A model generated the notes under the pieces. That model searched no databases and had not been told where the DNA came from. It was given only the letters and a program-made list of their open reading frames with translations. DNA of 64,000 nucleotides, taken from contig JAGNYW010000008.1 of NCBI GenBank assembly GCA_017984755.1, positions 1 through 64,000 on the forward strand, read 5' to 3'. This document shows, piece after piece, positions 37,292-47,000 of this stretch (position 1 is its first letter; the number at the start of each line of letters is the position of its first letter). The DNA is from Methyloversatilis sp. GTDB taxonomy: Bacteria; Pseudomonadota; Gammaproteobacteria; Burkholderiales; Rhodocyclaceae. Both the position numbers and the translations under genes were made by a program.

Positions 37292-37429
37292 GCCTCACTG
37301 ACGGTCAGTCGATCGTCCGCCAGACCCACGCAGGCGTCGTCAAGCATCTTCAGACAACAAAATCCGTGCGGCGTGGCACCTGACCTGACACTCTCCGCCG
37401 GGTGAATCTTGCCCCGCGTCTCTCCGGCA

Positions 37430-38713
37430 TCACGCCACCTTGGCAAACGCTACCTTCGCCCGCGCCAGCGTCTGCGCCACGTCGTCCTCGCTGTGCGCAC
37501 CCGACACGAAACCGGCTTCGAAGGCGGACGGCGCAAGGTAGACGCCGGCGTCCAGCATGGCGTGGAAGAAGCGGTTGAAGCGTTCGCGGTCGGACTGCAT
37601 CACGTCGGCGTAGCTGGCCGGTGCCGCGTCGCGGAAATACAGGCCGAACATGCCGCCGACGGCCTGCGCCGAAAACGGCACGCCCGCTTCGCGGGCGACC
37701 GCGACCATGCCTTCTGTGAATTGCTTCGTGCGAGCAGCCAGGCGGTCATGGAAACCGGGGGCGTCGATCAGCTCCAGAGTCTTCAGACCGGCTGCCACGG
37801 CGACCGGATTGCCGGACAGGGTGCCGGCCTGATAAACCGAGCCCAGCGGCGCGATCGCCGACATGATGTCGCGCCGGCCACCGAAGGCGCCGACCGGCAT
37901 GCCGCCACCGATCACCTTGCCCAGCGTGGTCAGATCGGGCGTGATGCCGAACAGGCCCTGGGCGCCGACCGGACCGACGCGGAAACCGGTCATCACCTCG
38001 TCGAAAATCAGCACCGCGCCATATTGTGTACACAGCGTGCGCATCGCATCGAGGAAGGCGCGCGTCGGCACGATGAGGTTCATGTTGCCGACCACCGGCT
38101 CGACGATGACGCAGGCAATGCGGTCACCATGGCTGCGGAAGCACGCTTCGAGCTGCTCCGGCGCGTTGTAGTCGAGCACCAGCGTGTGCCTGGCGAAGTC
38201 GTCCGGCACGCCGCCCGAACTCGGGTTGCCGAAGGTGAGCGCGCCGGAACCGGCCTTCACCAGCAGGCTGTCGGCGTGGCCGTGGTAGCAGCCCTCGAAC
38301 TTCACGATCGCGTCACGCCCGGTGAAGCCGCGCGCCAGGCGGATGGCACTCATGGTCGCTTCGGTGCCCGAACTGACCAGACGCACCTGTTCGATCGACG
38401 GCACGCGCTCACACAGCATTTCCGCCATCAGTATTTCCGCTTCCGTCGGCGCACCGAACGAAAGCCCGCCGACAGCTGCCTCCTGCACCGCGCGGATCAC
38501 CTCCGGATGCGCATGTCCGAGGATGGCCGGGCCCCACGAACCGACGTAGTCGATGTATTCGGTGCCGTCGGCGTCCCACAGCCGCGAGCCTGCGCCTCGC
38601 GTGAAGAAGCGCGGCGTGCCGCCGACCGAACGGAAGGCGCGCACCGGCGAATTGACGCCGCCGGGAATGGTGCGCTGGGCACGTTCGAAAAGCTGTTCGT
38701 TGCGGGTGCTCAT
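37430..38713 (-). CDS. hemL: Glutamate-1-semialdehyde 2,1-aminomutase
   Basis: 427 residues, PLP-dependent enzyme converting glutamate-1-semialdehyde to 5-aminolevulinate, the C5 heme pathway. Conserved features: [11 protein letters not shown] start, [23 protein letters not shown], and the PLP Lys in [18 protein letters not shown]. It begins an operon reading hemL after thiE and thiD (9 bp between thiE and hemL), a conserved betaproteobacterial group. Confidence 0.98.
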   Translation of the reverse strand: MSTRNEQLFERAQRTIPGGVNSPVRAFRSVGGTPRFFTRGAGSRLWDADGTEYIDYVGSWGPAILGHAHPEVIRAVQEAAVGGLSFGAPTEAEILMAEMLCERVPSIEQVRLVSSGTEATMSAIRLARGFTGRDAIVKFEGCYHGHADSLLVKAGSGALTFGNPSSGGVPDDFARHTLVLDYNAPEQLEACFRSHGDRIACVIVEPVVGNMNLIVPTRAFLDAMRTLCTQYGAVLIFDEVMTGFRVGPVGAQGLFGITPDLTTLGKVIGGGMPVGAFGGRRDIMSAIAPLGSVYQAGTLSGNPVAVAAGLKTLELIDAPGFHDRLAARTKQFTEGMVAVAREAGVPFSAQAVGGMFGLYFRDAAPASYADVMQSDRERFNRFFHAMLDAGVYLAPSAFEAGFVSGAHSEDDVAQTLARAKVAFAKVA

Positions 38714-38722
38714 GGATTTCCT

Positions 38723-39346
38723 TCAGAAAAGCCGCGCATAGGCGTGTGCCTGTGCATGGAGATCGGGTGCGTCGAAAAGATCGGATACGACCGCAAGCAG
38801 ATCGGCGCCGGCGGCGATCACGGTCGGCGCGCGCGCCAGCGTGATGCCACCTATGGCGCAGCGGGCGACGCCCAGGCCGGCACATTCGGCGAATCGACGG
38901 ATGTCGGCCGGCGGCGCTGCCGGCTTGGTCACTGACGCGAACATGGCACCGAAGGCCACGTAATCGGCCCCGGCAAGCCGTGCTGCACGCGCCCGCCCCA
39001 GGTCGTCGTAACACGACACACCGATGATCGCATGCGGGCCCAGCCGTTGCCGGGCAGCGGCCGGGTCGCTGTCATCACGCCCGACATGCACGCCGTCTGC
39101 ATCGACCGCCAGCGCCAACTCCACATCGTCGTTGATGATGAAACCGGTACCGCAGACGGCCGTGATGGCGCGCAGCGCGTCGGCGTCGGCGCGTCGGACT
39201 GCTGCATCGGCCGACTTGTTGCGGTACTGCAGCAACCGGGCGCCGCCGGAACAGGCCGCTTCGGCCGCGCGGAAGAGTGCTGCGCCGGTCAGACCATCGG
39301 GCGTGACGGCATACAGGCCGCGCAATGAGTTGCCTTCGTCGGTCAT
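38723..39346 (-). CDS. thiE: Thiamine-phosphate synthase
   Basis: 207 residues. Joins HMP-PP and thiazole phosphate to form thiamine phosphate. TIM-barrel landmarks: QYRNKSAD, FIINDDVELALAVDADGVHVGRDD, IGVSCYD, ADYVAFGAMFASVTKP and AIGGIT (phosphate-binding Gly). ATG 39346 gives the usual length. It sits between thiD (4 bp upstream) and hemL. Confidence 0.95.
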   Translation of the reverse strand: MTDEGNSLRGLYAVTPDGLTGAALFRAAEAACSGGARLLQYRNKSADAAVRRADADALRAITAVCGTGFIINDDVELALAVDADGVHVGRDDSDPAAARQRLGPHAIIGVSCYDDLGRARAARLAGADYVAFGAMFASVTKPAAPPADIRRFAECAGLGVARCAIGGITLARAPTVIAAGADLLAVVSDLFDAPDLHAQAHAYARLF

Positions 39347-39350
39347 GGTT

Positions 39351-40229
39351 CTAGAAAGGGCCCCCGTCATCCATGTCCGAAAAGGATTTGCGCGTCCAGA
39401 AGAAGCGGTCGGGGAGGTGCTGGCCCATGCCCGGCCGGAAGCCATTGACCAAGGTGCGCCATGTATATTCCTGTGCCGCGTGCACGGCGGCACCGATGTC
39501 CAGCCCCTGCGCCAGCCAGGCCGCGACCGCCGATGCCAGCGTGCAGCCGGAGCCATGGTAGCTGCCCGGCAGGCGGTCCCATTCGTCGCGCCGGATCACA
39601 CCGCCCCGGCCATACAGCACGTTGCTGACGCGAGCCGTGGATTCATGCGTTCCGGTGAGCAGCACGTGGCCGCAGCCGGCGGCGATGAGCAGGCGCGCGC
39701 ATTCGTCGAGCGCGGGCGCGTCCCGGTCGTCCTCATCGTCTTCGTCATCGTCCTCGTCGCCGAACTGCGCGAGGCGGCGGGCTTCGAGACTGTTCGGCGT
39801 CAGCACGGTGGTCAGCGGAAGCAGCAATTCCTGCAGCGCGATCACCATTTCCTCATCGGCCAGCTCGTCGCCCCGACCGGACGACAGCACCGGATCGAAC
39901 ACGACCGGTATGTCCGGGTAATCGGAAATGATTTCGGCGATCGCCGCGATGTTCTCGACACTGCCCATGACGCCGATCTTGAATGCAGACACAGGTACGT
40001 CGGCGAGCAGCACGCGGGCCTGATCGACGACCAGGTCGTCGTCCATCGCGACGACGCCCTCGACACCGGTCGTATCCTGAACCGTCACTGCGGTGACCAC
40101 GCCGAGCGGATGGCAGCCGAGTGCGGACAAAGTCATCAGATCGGCCTGCATGCCGGCGCCACCGGTCGGATCGGTGGCGGAAAAACACATGACAAGTGGC
40201 GGATGCGCCCGCACATCACGATTGACCAT
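39351..40229 (-). CDS. thiD: Hydroxymethylpyrimidine/phosphomethylpyrimidine kinase ThiD, with acidic insertion
   Basis: 292 residues, ribokinase-fold HMP-P kinase of thiamine synthesis. DPTGGAGMQADL, FKIGVMGS, VVFDPVLSSGRGD, TPNSLEA, and the GSYHGSGCTLASA catalytic region are intact. Between the LTPNSLEARRL helix and ALDECARLL is a 13-residue acidic stretch GDEDDDEDDEDDR, probably a solvent loop and uncommon in ThiD. The first ATG 40229 was kept. Divergent from the rubredoxin gene. Confidence 0.93.
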   Translation of the reverse strand: MVNRDVRAHPPLVMCFSATDPTGGAGMQADLMTLSALGCHPLGVVTAVTVQDTTGVEGVVAMDDDLVVDQARVLLADVPVSAFKIGVMGSVENIAAIAEIISDYPDIPVVFDPVLSSGRGDELADEEMVIALQELLLPLTTVLTPNSLEARRLAQFGDEDDDEDDEDDRDAPALDECARLLIAAGCGHVLLTGTHESTARVSNVLYGRGGVIRRDEWDRLPGSYHGSGCTLASAVAAWLAQGLDIGAAVHAAQEYTWRTLVNGFRPGMGQHLPDRFFWTRKSFSDMDDGGPF

Positions 40230-40305
40230 AAAGCGCGCGCCCGGATTGTCGTTACAGAAGGTTAATTACGGTAATATCGATTCGATTCTAACAAACCATC
40301 CTGCC

Positions 40306-40494
40306 ATGAGTTCCACTGACACGGCCGAATACCAAAGTTACATGTGTCTCATCTGCGGCTTCATCTATGACGAAGCAGCAGGCCTGCCGGAAGAAGGCAT
40401 CGCCCCGGGTACCCGGTGGGCGGATGTGCCACCCAACTGGACCTGTCCCGAGTGCAGCGCACGCAAGGACGATTTCGAAATGATCCAGATCTGA
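40306..40494 (+). CDS. Rubredoxin
   Basis: 62 residues. Two CxxCG-type pairs (CLICGF and CPECSA), the aromatic core (FIYDEAAG, WTCPEC) and typical length give a one-iron electron carrier. Divergent from thiD and just upstream of pilG; in many Betaproteobacteria this rubredoxin sits exactly between the thi genes and the pilus chemosensory operon. The 76-bp divergent region with thiD is AT-rich (GTAATATCG) and should hold both promoters. Confidence 0.95.
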   Translation: MSSTDTAEYQSYMCLICGFIYDEAAGLPEEGIAPGTRWADVPPNWTCPECSARKDDFEMIQI

Positions 40495-40609
40495 CACAAC
40501 GATGAATGACCGCTTGGCACGGGACAGGTTCGCAGCCTGATACTGCGCAGCAGATCATTGCAGACAATCCGCGCAGGGCGAATCGCCGCGCGTAAAACGG
40601 GAGAGCGTC

Positions 40610-41008
40610 TTGGCTGATACGTCCGGCATCGCCGGCGTCAAGGTGATGGTGATCGACGACAGCAACACCATACGACGCAGCGCTGAAATCTTTCTTGTAC
40701 AGGCCGGCTATCAGGTCGTGCTCGCAGAGGACGGCTTCGACGCACTGGCAAAAATCAGCGACCACCACCCGCAGGTAATCTTCTGCGACATCATGATGCC
40801 GCGGCTCGATGGTTACCAGACCTGCGCGCTGATCAAGAAAAACCCCCGTTTTGCCGCTACTCCGGTCGTGATGCTCTCGTCGCGCGACGGATTGTTCGAT
40901 CGCGCGAGGGGCCGGATGGTCGGCTCCGACGAATACCTCACCAAACCTTTCACCAAGGACAGCCTGCTGCAGGCGGTGTCGCGTCACGCGCGCAACGGCG
41001 CTGACTGA
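40610..41008 (+). CDS. pilG: Twitching motility response regulator PilG
   Basis: 132 residues, single REC domain. VIDDSNTIRRSAE (acidic pocket), phosphoacceptor Asp in VIFCDIMMPRLDGYQTC, and Lys in YLTKPFTK. PilG is the CheY-like output that promotes pilus extension through FimX/PilB-type partners. The start is TTG 40610, supported by GGGAGAG six bases upstream; no ATG gives a full domain. First gene of the pilGHIJ-chpA operon. Confidence 0.93.
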   Translation: MADTSGIAGVKVMVIDDSNTIRRSAEIFLVQAGYQVVLAEDGFDALAKISDHHPQVIFCDIMMPRLDGYQTCALIKKNPRFAATPVVMLSSRDGLFDRARGRMVGSDEYLTKPFTKDSLLQAVSRHARNGAD

Positions 41009-41040
41009 CGCCGTCGGCGCTCACCGAACGCGGAGCCACA

Positions 41041-41424
41041 ATGGCCATCAAGCGCATCATGGTGGTGGACGATTCGCCCACCGAACGCCATGTACTGAAC
41101 GATTTCCTCACCCGCAAGGGCTTCGAGGTGATCATCGCCGAGAACGGTGAACAAGCCATCGAAAAGGCGAAAGCCGAAAAACCCGACCTCATCCTGATGG
41201 ACGTGGTGATGCCGGGCGTCAATGGTTATCAAGCAACGCGCACCATCACGCGCGAAGACAGCACGCGCAACATCCCGGTCATCATGTGCACGAGCAAGGA
41301 CCTGCCGACGGACCGTATCTGGGGCATGCGGCAGGGCGCGCTCGATTACATGGTCAAGCCGGTCAATCTGGAAAACCTGCTGGGCCTGATCCAGCAACTC
41401 AGCGCGGCCGACAACGATGGCTAA
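41041..41424 (+). CDS. pilH: Twitching motility response regulator PilH
   Basis: 127 residues, REC domain only (IMVVDDSPTERHVLND, LILMDVVMPGVNGYQATRTI, YMVKPVNLENLL). PilH acts with PilT and as a phosphate sink in the Pil-Chp system. It follows pilG by 32 bp, with CGGAGC ribosome site, and overlaps pilI by 8 bp. Confidence 0.93.
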   Translation: MAIKRIMVVDDSPTERHVLNDFLTRKGFEVIIAENGEQAIEKAKAEKPDLILMDVVMPGVNGYQATRTITREDSTRNIPVIMCTSKDLPTDRIWGMRQGALDYMVKPVNLENLLGLIQQLSAADNDG

Positions 41425-41926
41425 GCTCTCGCTGAGCGAGTTCCAGGAAGAACTCGCCCGCAAACTGGCGGACACCTCCGGTCAAACCGGTTCGCGCGCC
41501 TTGCTCGGTGTGCAGGCCGGTGACGACTTCTGGCTGGTCGACCTCGCCGAGGCAGGCGAAATCCTGCCGGTCCCCCTGCTGACACCCGTTCCGCTGACAC
41601 GCAGCTGGCTGCGCGGCGTCGCCAACGTGCGTGGACTGCTTTATGCGGTTTCCGACTTCTCGGCCTTCCAGGGCGGCTCGCCCACGGGCATCGCCGGCGA
41701 AACACGGCTGTTGCTCCCGCACGCGAAATTCAGCATCAATGCCGCGCTGCTCGTGTCCCGTGTGCTCGGGCTGCGCGCGATCGAAGACTTCGAACCTGTG
41801 GAAACCGGCGTCGATGAACGACCGTGGATATCGGCCCGACTGGTCGATACGCAAGGTCGTCTGTGGCACCGGTTCGATCCCCGGCAGCTTTATGCCGATC
41901 CCCGCTTTCTCGACGTGGCCGCCTGA
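41417..41926 (+). CDS. pilI: CheW-like adaptor PilI
   Basis: 169 residues, CheW domain (LLGVQAGDDFWLVDLAEAGEILPVPLLTPVPLTRSWLRGVANVRGLLYAVSDFSAF) coupling the receptor PilJ to the kinase ChpA. Gene order and overlap with pilH support PilI. The following 64 bp before pilJ carry a good GAGG-type site. Confidence 0.93.
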   Translation: MAKLSLSEFQEELARKLADTSGQTGSRALLGVQAGDDFWLVDLAEAGEILPVPLLTPVPLTRSWLRGVANVRGLLYAVSDFSAFQGGSPTGIAGETRLLLPHAKFSINAALLVSRVLGLRAIEDFEPVETGVDERPWISARLVDTQGRLWHRFDPRQLYADPRFLDVAA

Positions 41927-41990
41927 CCGGGGCCAGGGTTGAAACGAACGCGTTTTCACATCACTGAGTAGTCCCCCGAGGAAAGCACCG

Positions 41991-44072
41991 ATGGCGCTGA
42001 ACATTCCAGGACTCAAGACCGCAGCCGCAGCACCCGCGAGTGACCCCGCACGGATGGGCGCCCCGGGTTGGATGCGCGGGCGACTGCCGTTGATCGGTCA
42101 TCTGCCGCTGGCACAGCAAGTGCGGATTCTGGGCGCTGCACTGCTGCTGTTCATCGTGCTGGCCACGGTTCTGGTGTGGCAGGATCTGGTCGGCACGCGA
42201 AACAACGCCACGCACATTCAGGCAGCCGGGCAGATGCGCAGCCTCATGCAGGGCATGGCCGGGTCGGCACCGCGGGCGCTTGCCGGCGATCCTGCCGCCC
42301 TGACCGATCTGGCGCGCGCGCGCAGCAGCTTCTCCACGCTGCTCGAAAGCGTCCTCCATGGCGGCGAAGTGAATGGCGTGATGCTGCCTGCGGCCTCCTC
42401 TGCCGCGATTGAGCAATTGCTCCCGCTCGACACGGCGTGGGCCGACTACGACAGGAATGCGGGCGTACTGCTGTCGCAGGAAAGGAATCTCCGCACCATC
42501 GCAGAAGCTGCCCGGGCACTCGATGGCGCAACACCCGCACTGCTTGCGGCGACCTCTCGTATCGCCCTTCAGCGCGGCACGCGCGATGGCGGACTGACGC
42601 CGCAGTTCTACAACCTGTTCAGCCAGGTGCAGTCCAGCGCACACGCGATGACATCGGGCGCCTCAGCCGACGCCGTCGCCGCGCTGCCGGCCAATGTTGC
42701 GGCGCTGCTGGACGTGGCGGGCCAGTTCGAGCAGGGCGCCGAAGCCGACGCACGTGACGCCTTCGCACAGGCACGCGCAGCCATCGCCCCGGCGCTGACG
42801 GCCCTGAGTCGGTCCATGGAAAAACCGGCCGAACTCGATGCGGCCCGCAAGGCCGCTGCGATGCTGGTCGGCAGTGCCCCCGCGCTGGGTACGCTGACCG
42901 ATTCACTGGATGCGCATTACATGGCACAGCAGGACACGCGCACGCTGCGTACTGCGGCGAGTGGTCTGTGCATCCTGCTCGCGCTGGCAAGCGTTTTCCT
43001 GATGGTGCGCGCCTACAACGAAGACCAGCAGGCGCAGCGCATCCAGGCCGAAGGATCGCGCGAGGAAGCCAAGCGCGAAAAGGATATGACCCAGCAGGCC
43101 ATCCTGCGGCTCATGAACGAAATGGGTGACCTCGCAGATGGCGACCTGACGGTGCGCGCAACGGTGTCCGAAGACATCACCGGTGCCATTGCGGACTCGG
43201 TCAACTACACGATCGAAGAACTGTCCGTTCTGGTCAAACGGATCAACGACGCCGCCGGCCGGGTGGCGGAAGCATCGGAATCCGCCCAGCGCATCTCGGC
43301 GCAGCTGCTGACGGCAGCGGAGCGACAGTCCCGCGAGGTGACCGAATCGGGTCAGTCGGTACTGGCCATGGCGAAGTCGATGAACACGGTATCGGAAGAG
43401 GCGACGCGCTCCGCTCAGGTGGCCCGCCAGTCGCTGGCCGCGGCGCAGAACGGTTCCACCGCGGTGTCGAACTCGATACGCGGCATGAACGACATCCGCG
43501 ACCAGATCCAGGAAACATCGAAACGGATCAAGCGCCTCGGCGAGTCGTCACAGGAAATCAGCGAAATCGTCGAACTGATCTCGGACATCACGGAACAGAC
43601 CAACGTGCTGGCGCTGAATGCCGCCATCCAGGCTGCAAGCGCCGGCGAAGCAGGGCGCGGTTTCACGGTGGTGGCCGAAGAGGTGCAGCGCCTGGCCGAA
43701 CGTTCGGGCGAGGCGACCAAGCAGATCGCGGCCATCGTGCGCAGCATTCAGGTCGATACCCAGGATGCGGTCGCGGCCATGGAAAACTCCACCCGCGGCG
43801 TGGTGGAAGGCGCCCGGCTGTCCGACGCGGCAGGGCAGGCGCTCGACGGAATTTCCACCGTGTCGTCGGAACTGGCGCAGTTGATCGAAACCATTTCGTC
43901 GTCCGCCCAACTGCAGGCCGAACAGGCCACGCGGGTCGCGCACGGCATGCAGAGCATTCTGCGCATCACAGAACAGACCACGGTCGGTACCAAGCAGACC
44001 GCGTTGTCGATCGGACAGCTGGCCGATCTGGCGGCTGAACTCAAAGGCTCGGTTGCGGGCTTCAAGGTATGA
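41991..44072 (+). CDS. pilJ: Methyl-accepting chemotaxis protein PilJ
   Basis: 693 residues. Membrane helices at ~45-70 ([20 protein letters not shown]) and ~320-340 ([15 protein letters not shown]) enclose a periplasmic PilJ-type sensor. A HAMP region follows ([28 protein letters not shown]) and then the signalling hairpin tip [37 protein letters not shown] and [13 protein letters not shown]. It senses pilin or surface contact in Pseudomonas; here by family. Stop overlaps chpA by ATGA. Confidence 0.95.
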   Translation: MALNIPGLKTAAAAPASDPARMGAPGWMRGRLPLIGHLPLAQQVRILGAALLLFIVLATVLVWQDLVGTRNNATHIQAAGQMRSLMQGMAGSAPRALAGDPAALTDLARARSSFSTLLESVLHGGEVNGVMLPAASSAAIEQLLPLDTAWADYDRNAGVLLSQERNLRTIAEAARALDGATPALLAATSRIALQRGTRDGGLTPQFYNLFSQVQSSAHAMTSGASADAVAALPANVAALLDVAGQFEQGAEADARDAFAQARAAIAPALTALSRSMEKPAELDAARKAAAMLVGSAPALGTLTDSLDAHYMAQQDTRTLRTAASGLCILLALASVFLMVRAYNEDQQAQRIQAEGSREEAKREKDMTQQAILRLMNEMGDLADGDLTVRATVSEDITGAIADSVNYTIEELSVLVKRINDAAGRVAEASESAQRISAQLLTAAERQSREVTESGQSVLAMAKSMNTVSEEATRSAQVARQSLAAAQNGSTAVSNSIRGMNDIRDQIQETSKRIKRLGESSQEISEIVELISDITEQTNVLALNAAIQAASAGEAGRGFTVVAEEVQRLAERSGEATKQIAAIVRSIQVDTQDAVAAMENSTRGVVEGARLSDAAGQALDGISTVSSELAQLIETISSSAQLQAEQATRVAHGMQSILRITEQTTVGTKQTALSIGQLADLAAELKGSVAGFKV

Positions 44073-47000
44073 ACACGACGCCTTCCTCCCATCAGGACCT
44101 GGGCCCGCTGATCTGGGTCCGCGGCGAGATCGATCTTGCGCTCTTGCGCGCCGCCGAAGCGCTCGGCGACGGTGACCACGAACCGGGTGCAGAACAGCTC
44201 AAGTTCGCGCAGACTCATCTGCACCAGGCTCGCGGCGCACTCGCCATCGTCGGTCTGGACGGACTGACGCATTTCAGCGACGCCCTCGAACAGCTATTCG
44301 CCGACTGGCATGCGGGCCGGCTGGCCAACACGCGCGGCGCGGCCGGACTTGCGCGGCGCGCCATCTCTGCCATTCGCAACCATCTGGACGAACTGGTCGC
44401 CGGCGGCGCCGACCAGCCGATGCGGCTGATGCCCATGTACCGCGACCTGATGGCGCTGCGCGGCGAATCGGTTGTGGTGCCTTCGGAATTGTTCTTTCCG
44501 GATCTCGCGCTGCGCCCGCCCTTCACGACCCAACCGGCTGCGGCCCTGTCACCGCTCGACCGCGCGCGCGCGCTGCGCTCGGCGCGCAGCCAGTTCGAAC
44601 GCGGCTTGCTGCGCTTCCTGCGCGACGATCGCGAAGGTCTGCCGCAGATGCGTCAGGCCATCGGTATCATCGAACAGATGCAGTCGGTCCCCGCGACGCG
44701 CGCCTTCTGGTGGGTGTGCGGCGCACTGACCGACGGACTGGCGCAGGGCGCCATCCGCGGCGATTTCTTCATCAAGCGCCTGTGCGCGCGCATCGATGTG
44801 CAGATGCGCCGCCTGCTTGAAGGATCGCGCGGTGTGGCCGAGCGTCTGATGCGCGACTCGCTGTACTTCATCGCCACTGCAGAACAGACCACACCCCGGA
44901 TCCGCGAGGTGCGCGACACCTATCGCCTCGACGCCCTGCTGGCCAACGGCGATGCGGCTGCTCCGGACGACCTGGGCGCGCTGCGCCCGGCCCTGGCCGC
45001 GCTGCGCGAATCGCTGGGTCAGGGCAAGGACGCCTGGACGCGTTTTTCGTCCGGCGCGGCGGTCGGATTGCCCCAGTTCCACGAACAGTGCGAAGCCATG
45101 GTCGCTGCGGCCGGACGCGTCGGTCAGCCCGATCTCGCCCGCCTCGCTGCCGCGCTGCTTGACCTGGGTCAGTGGCTGCGCCGCGATCCGTTGCAGCACA
45201 CGGACAATCTGGCGATGGAAGTCGCCACCGCTCTGCTGGTGATGGACGCGCTGGTCGAACAGTTCAGCCGTGCGCAGAGCGAAGACCTGCCGGCCCAGGT
45301 CGACACCCTGATCGACCGCCTGGCGCGCGCCCGGCGCGGCGAAAAGCTGCCGGCGATGCAGATCGCGCTCTTTGACGAAATGTCCAAGCGGGCGCAGGAA
45401 CGCCTGTTCATGGGTCAGGTTGCGCGCGAAATCCTGGCCAGTCTGGCCGATGTGGAACAGCAGCTGGACAGCTATTTCCGCGACCCGTCCCGGGCAACGG
45501 AACTGTCCGCACTGGCCGGACCGCTCAAGCAGGTCGAAGGCGCACTCAATATGCTGGGACAGGACGCCGCCGTCGCGCTGGTCCGCCGCAGCGCCGTGCA
45601 GATCGCCGGGATGGCCGATCCGAACCACGAAGTGGTCGAGGGTGAATTCGAGATGCTGGCGCACCAGCTGTCGGGCCTCGGCTTCTTCGTGGACAAACTG
45701 CAGTACGGACCGGCCGACCTCGACCAGATCCTGAATCCTAAAAGTGCGGCGCCCGATGCAGCCGATGGCAGCGACGGTGCCAGCGTCGAATCCGAACTGG
45801 TGACGCGGCGCGCGGAAGCCGCCCAGCTGCTCGACCGCCTGTCGCACGGCGGGGCCGACGAACACACGCGCGACGAACTGCGGCAGGCGCTCGAAACGAT
45901 ACGGCAGGACGCCAAGCTGCTGGCCGACGAGAAACTGGAACAACGCGCGTCCGAAGCGCTGGCCGCACTCAAGGCCGGCGAAGCGGTGCCCGACGCGGCA
46001 ATAGCCGATGCAGTGCAGGGCATCGGCCAGGCGCCACTCGAATCGCTCGCACCGTCGGCCGACACCGTGCGGCTGGCCGAAGCCAGTCAGGAAGAATTCG
46101 ACGCCGAACTGCTGGAAATCTTCATCGAGGAAGCGCGCGAAGTACTGGAGAACATGGCGTCCAGCGTCGATGCAGCACGCCTGCAGCCGCACAGCCAGGA
46201 TCTGCTGACCACGCTGCGCCGCGGATTCCACACGCTCAAGGGCAGCGGCCGCATGGTCGGTCTGCGCGACCTGGGCGAGGCCGCATTCTCGCTGGAACAG
46301 GTGATGAATCGCTGGCTGGCCAGCGAGCGCGACGGCACGCCGGAACTGTTCGATCTGCTCGATGGCGCACGCACGTTGTTTACCGGCTGGGTCGACCAGC
46401 TGGCAAACGGCGACACGCGATCCCCCGACCACACCTGGCTGCAGCCGGCCTGCGATGCAATCCAGATTGCCGATGCCGAAAGTGCGGTTGCCGAGGCAAC
46501 TGCGGAGGAATCTGCCGGTGTGCCGACCGCCATTGAAACCGGAGAAGCAGCGCCCTTCGGCACCGACATCGACTTCGACCTGGATCTTGACCTGGAGCTG
46601 GAGGCACCGCCCGAGACGCCCGGCGTTACCGAACTGGTGGCAACCGACCTGCCGATCGAAGCAACGGCAGGCCAGGACATCGACCTTGAACTCGACTTCG
46701 ATCTGGACGAACCGGGCGCGGAACTGGAAGACCGGCACGGGGCAATCGACCTGACGTCCGAGATCGACGCCGAAGAGCGCGCACTGGATGCCGGCAGTGA
46801 CCGCACGCTGTTCGATCTCTTCATTGCCGAAGCACGCGGCCATGTCGCCACGCTGCGGCGCGAACTGACCCGGCTGCACATCAATCCTTCGCTGCGTCCG
46901 AGCCAGGACAGCATGCTCGCCGCGCACACGCTGGGCGGCATTTCGCTCACCGTCGATCAAGGTGAAATCAGCGCGCTGGCCAAGGCGCTCGAACATGCCC

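Noticed and set aside
31821..37429. Prophage, integrative element or attachment site around the NACHT island
   Set aside because: No integrase, transposase, tRNA or direct repeats found at the edges; only the palindrome marks the left side.
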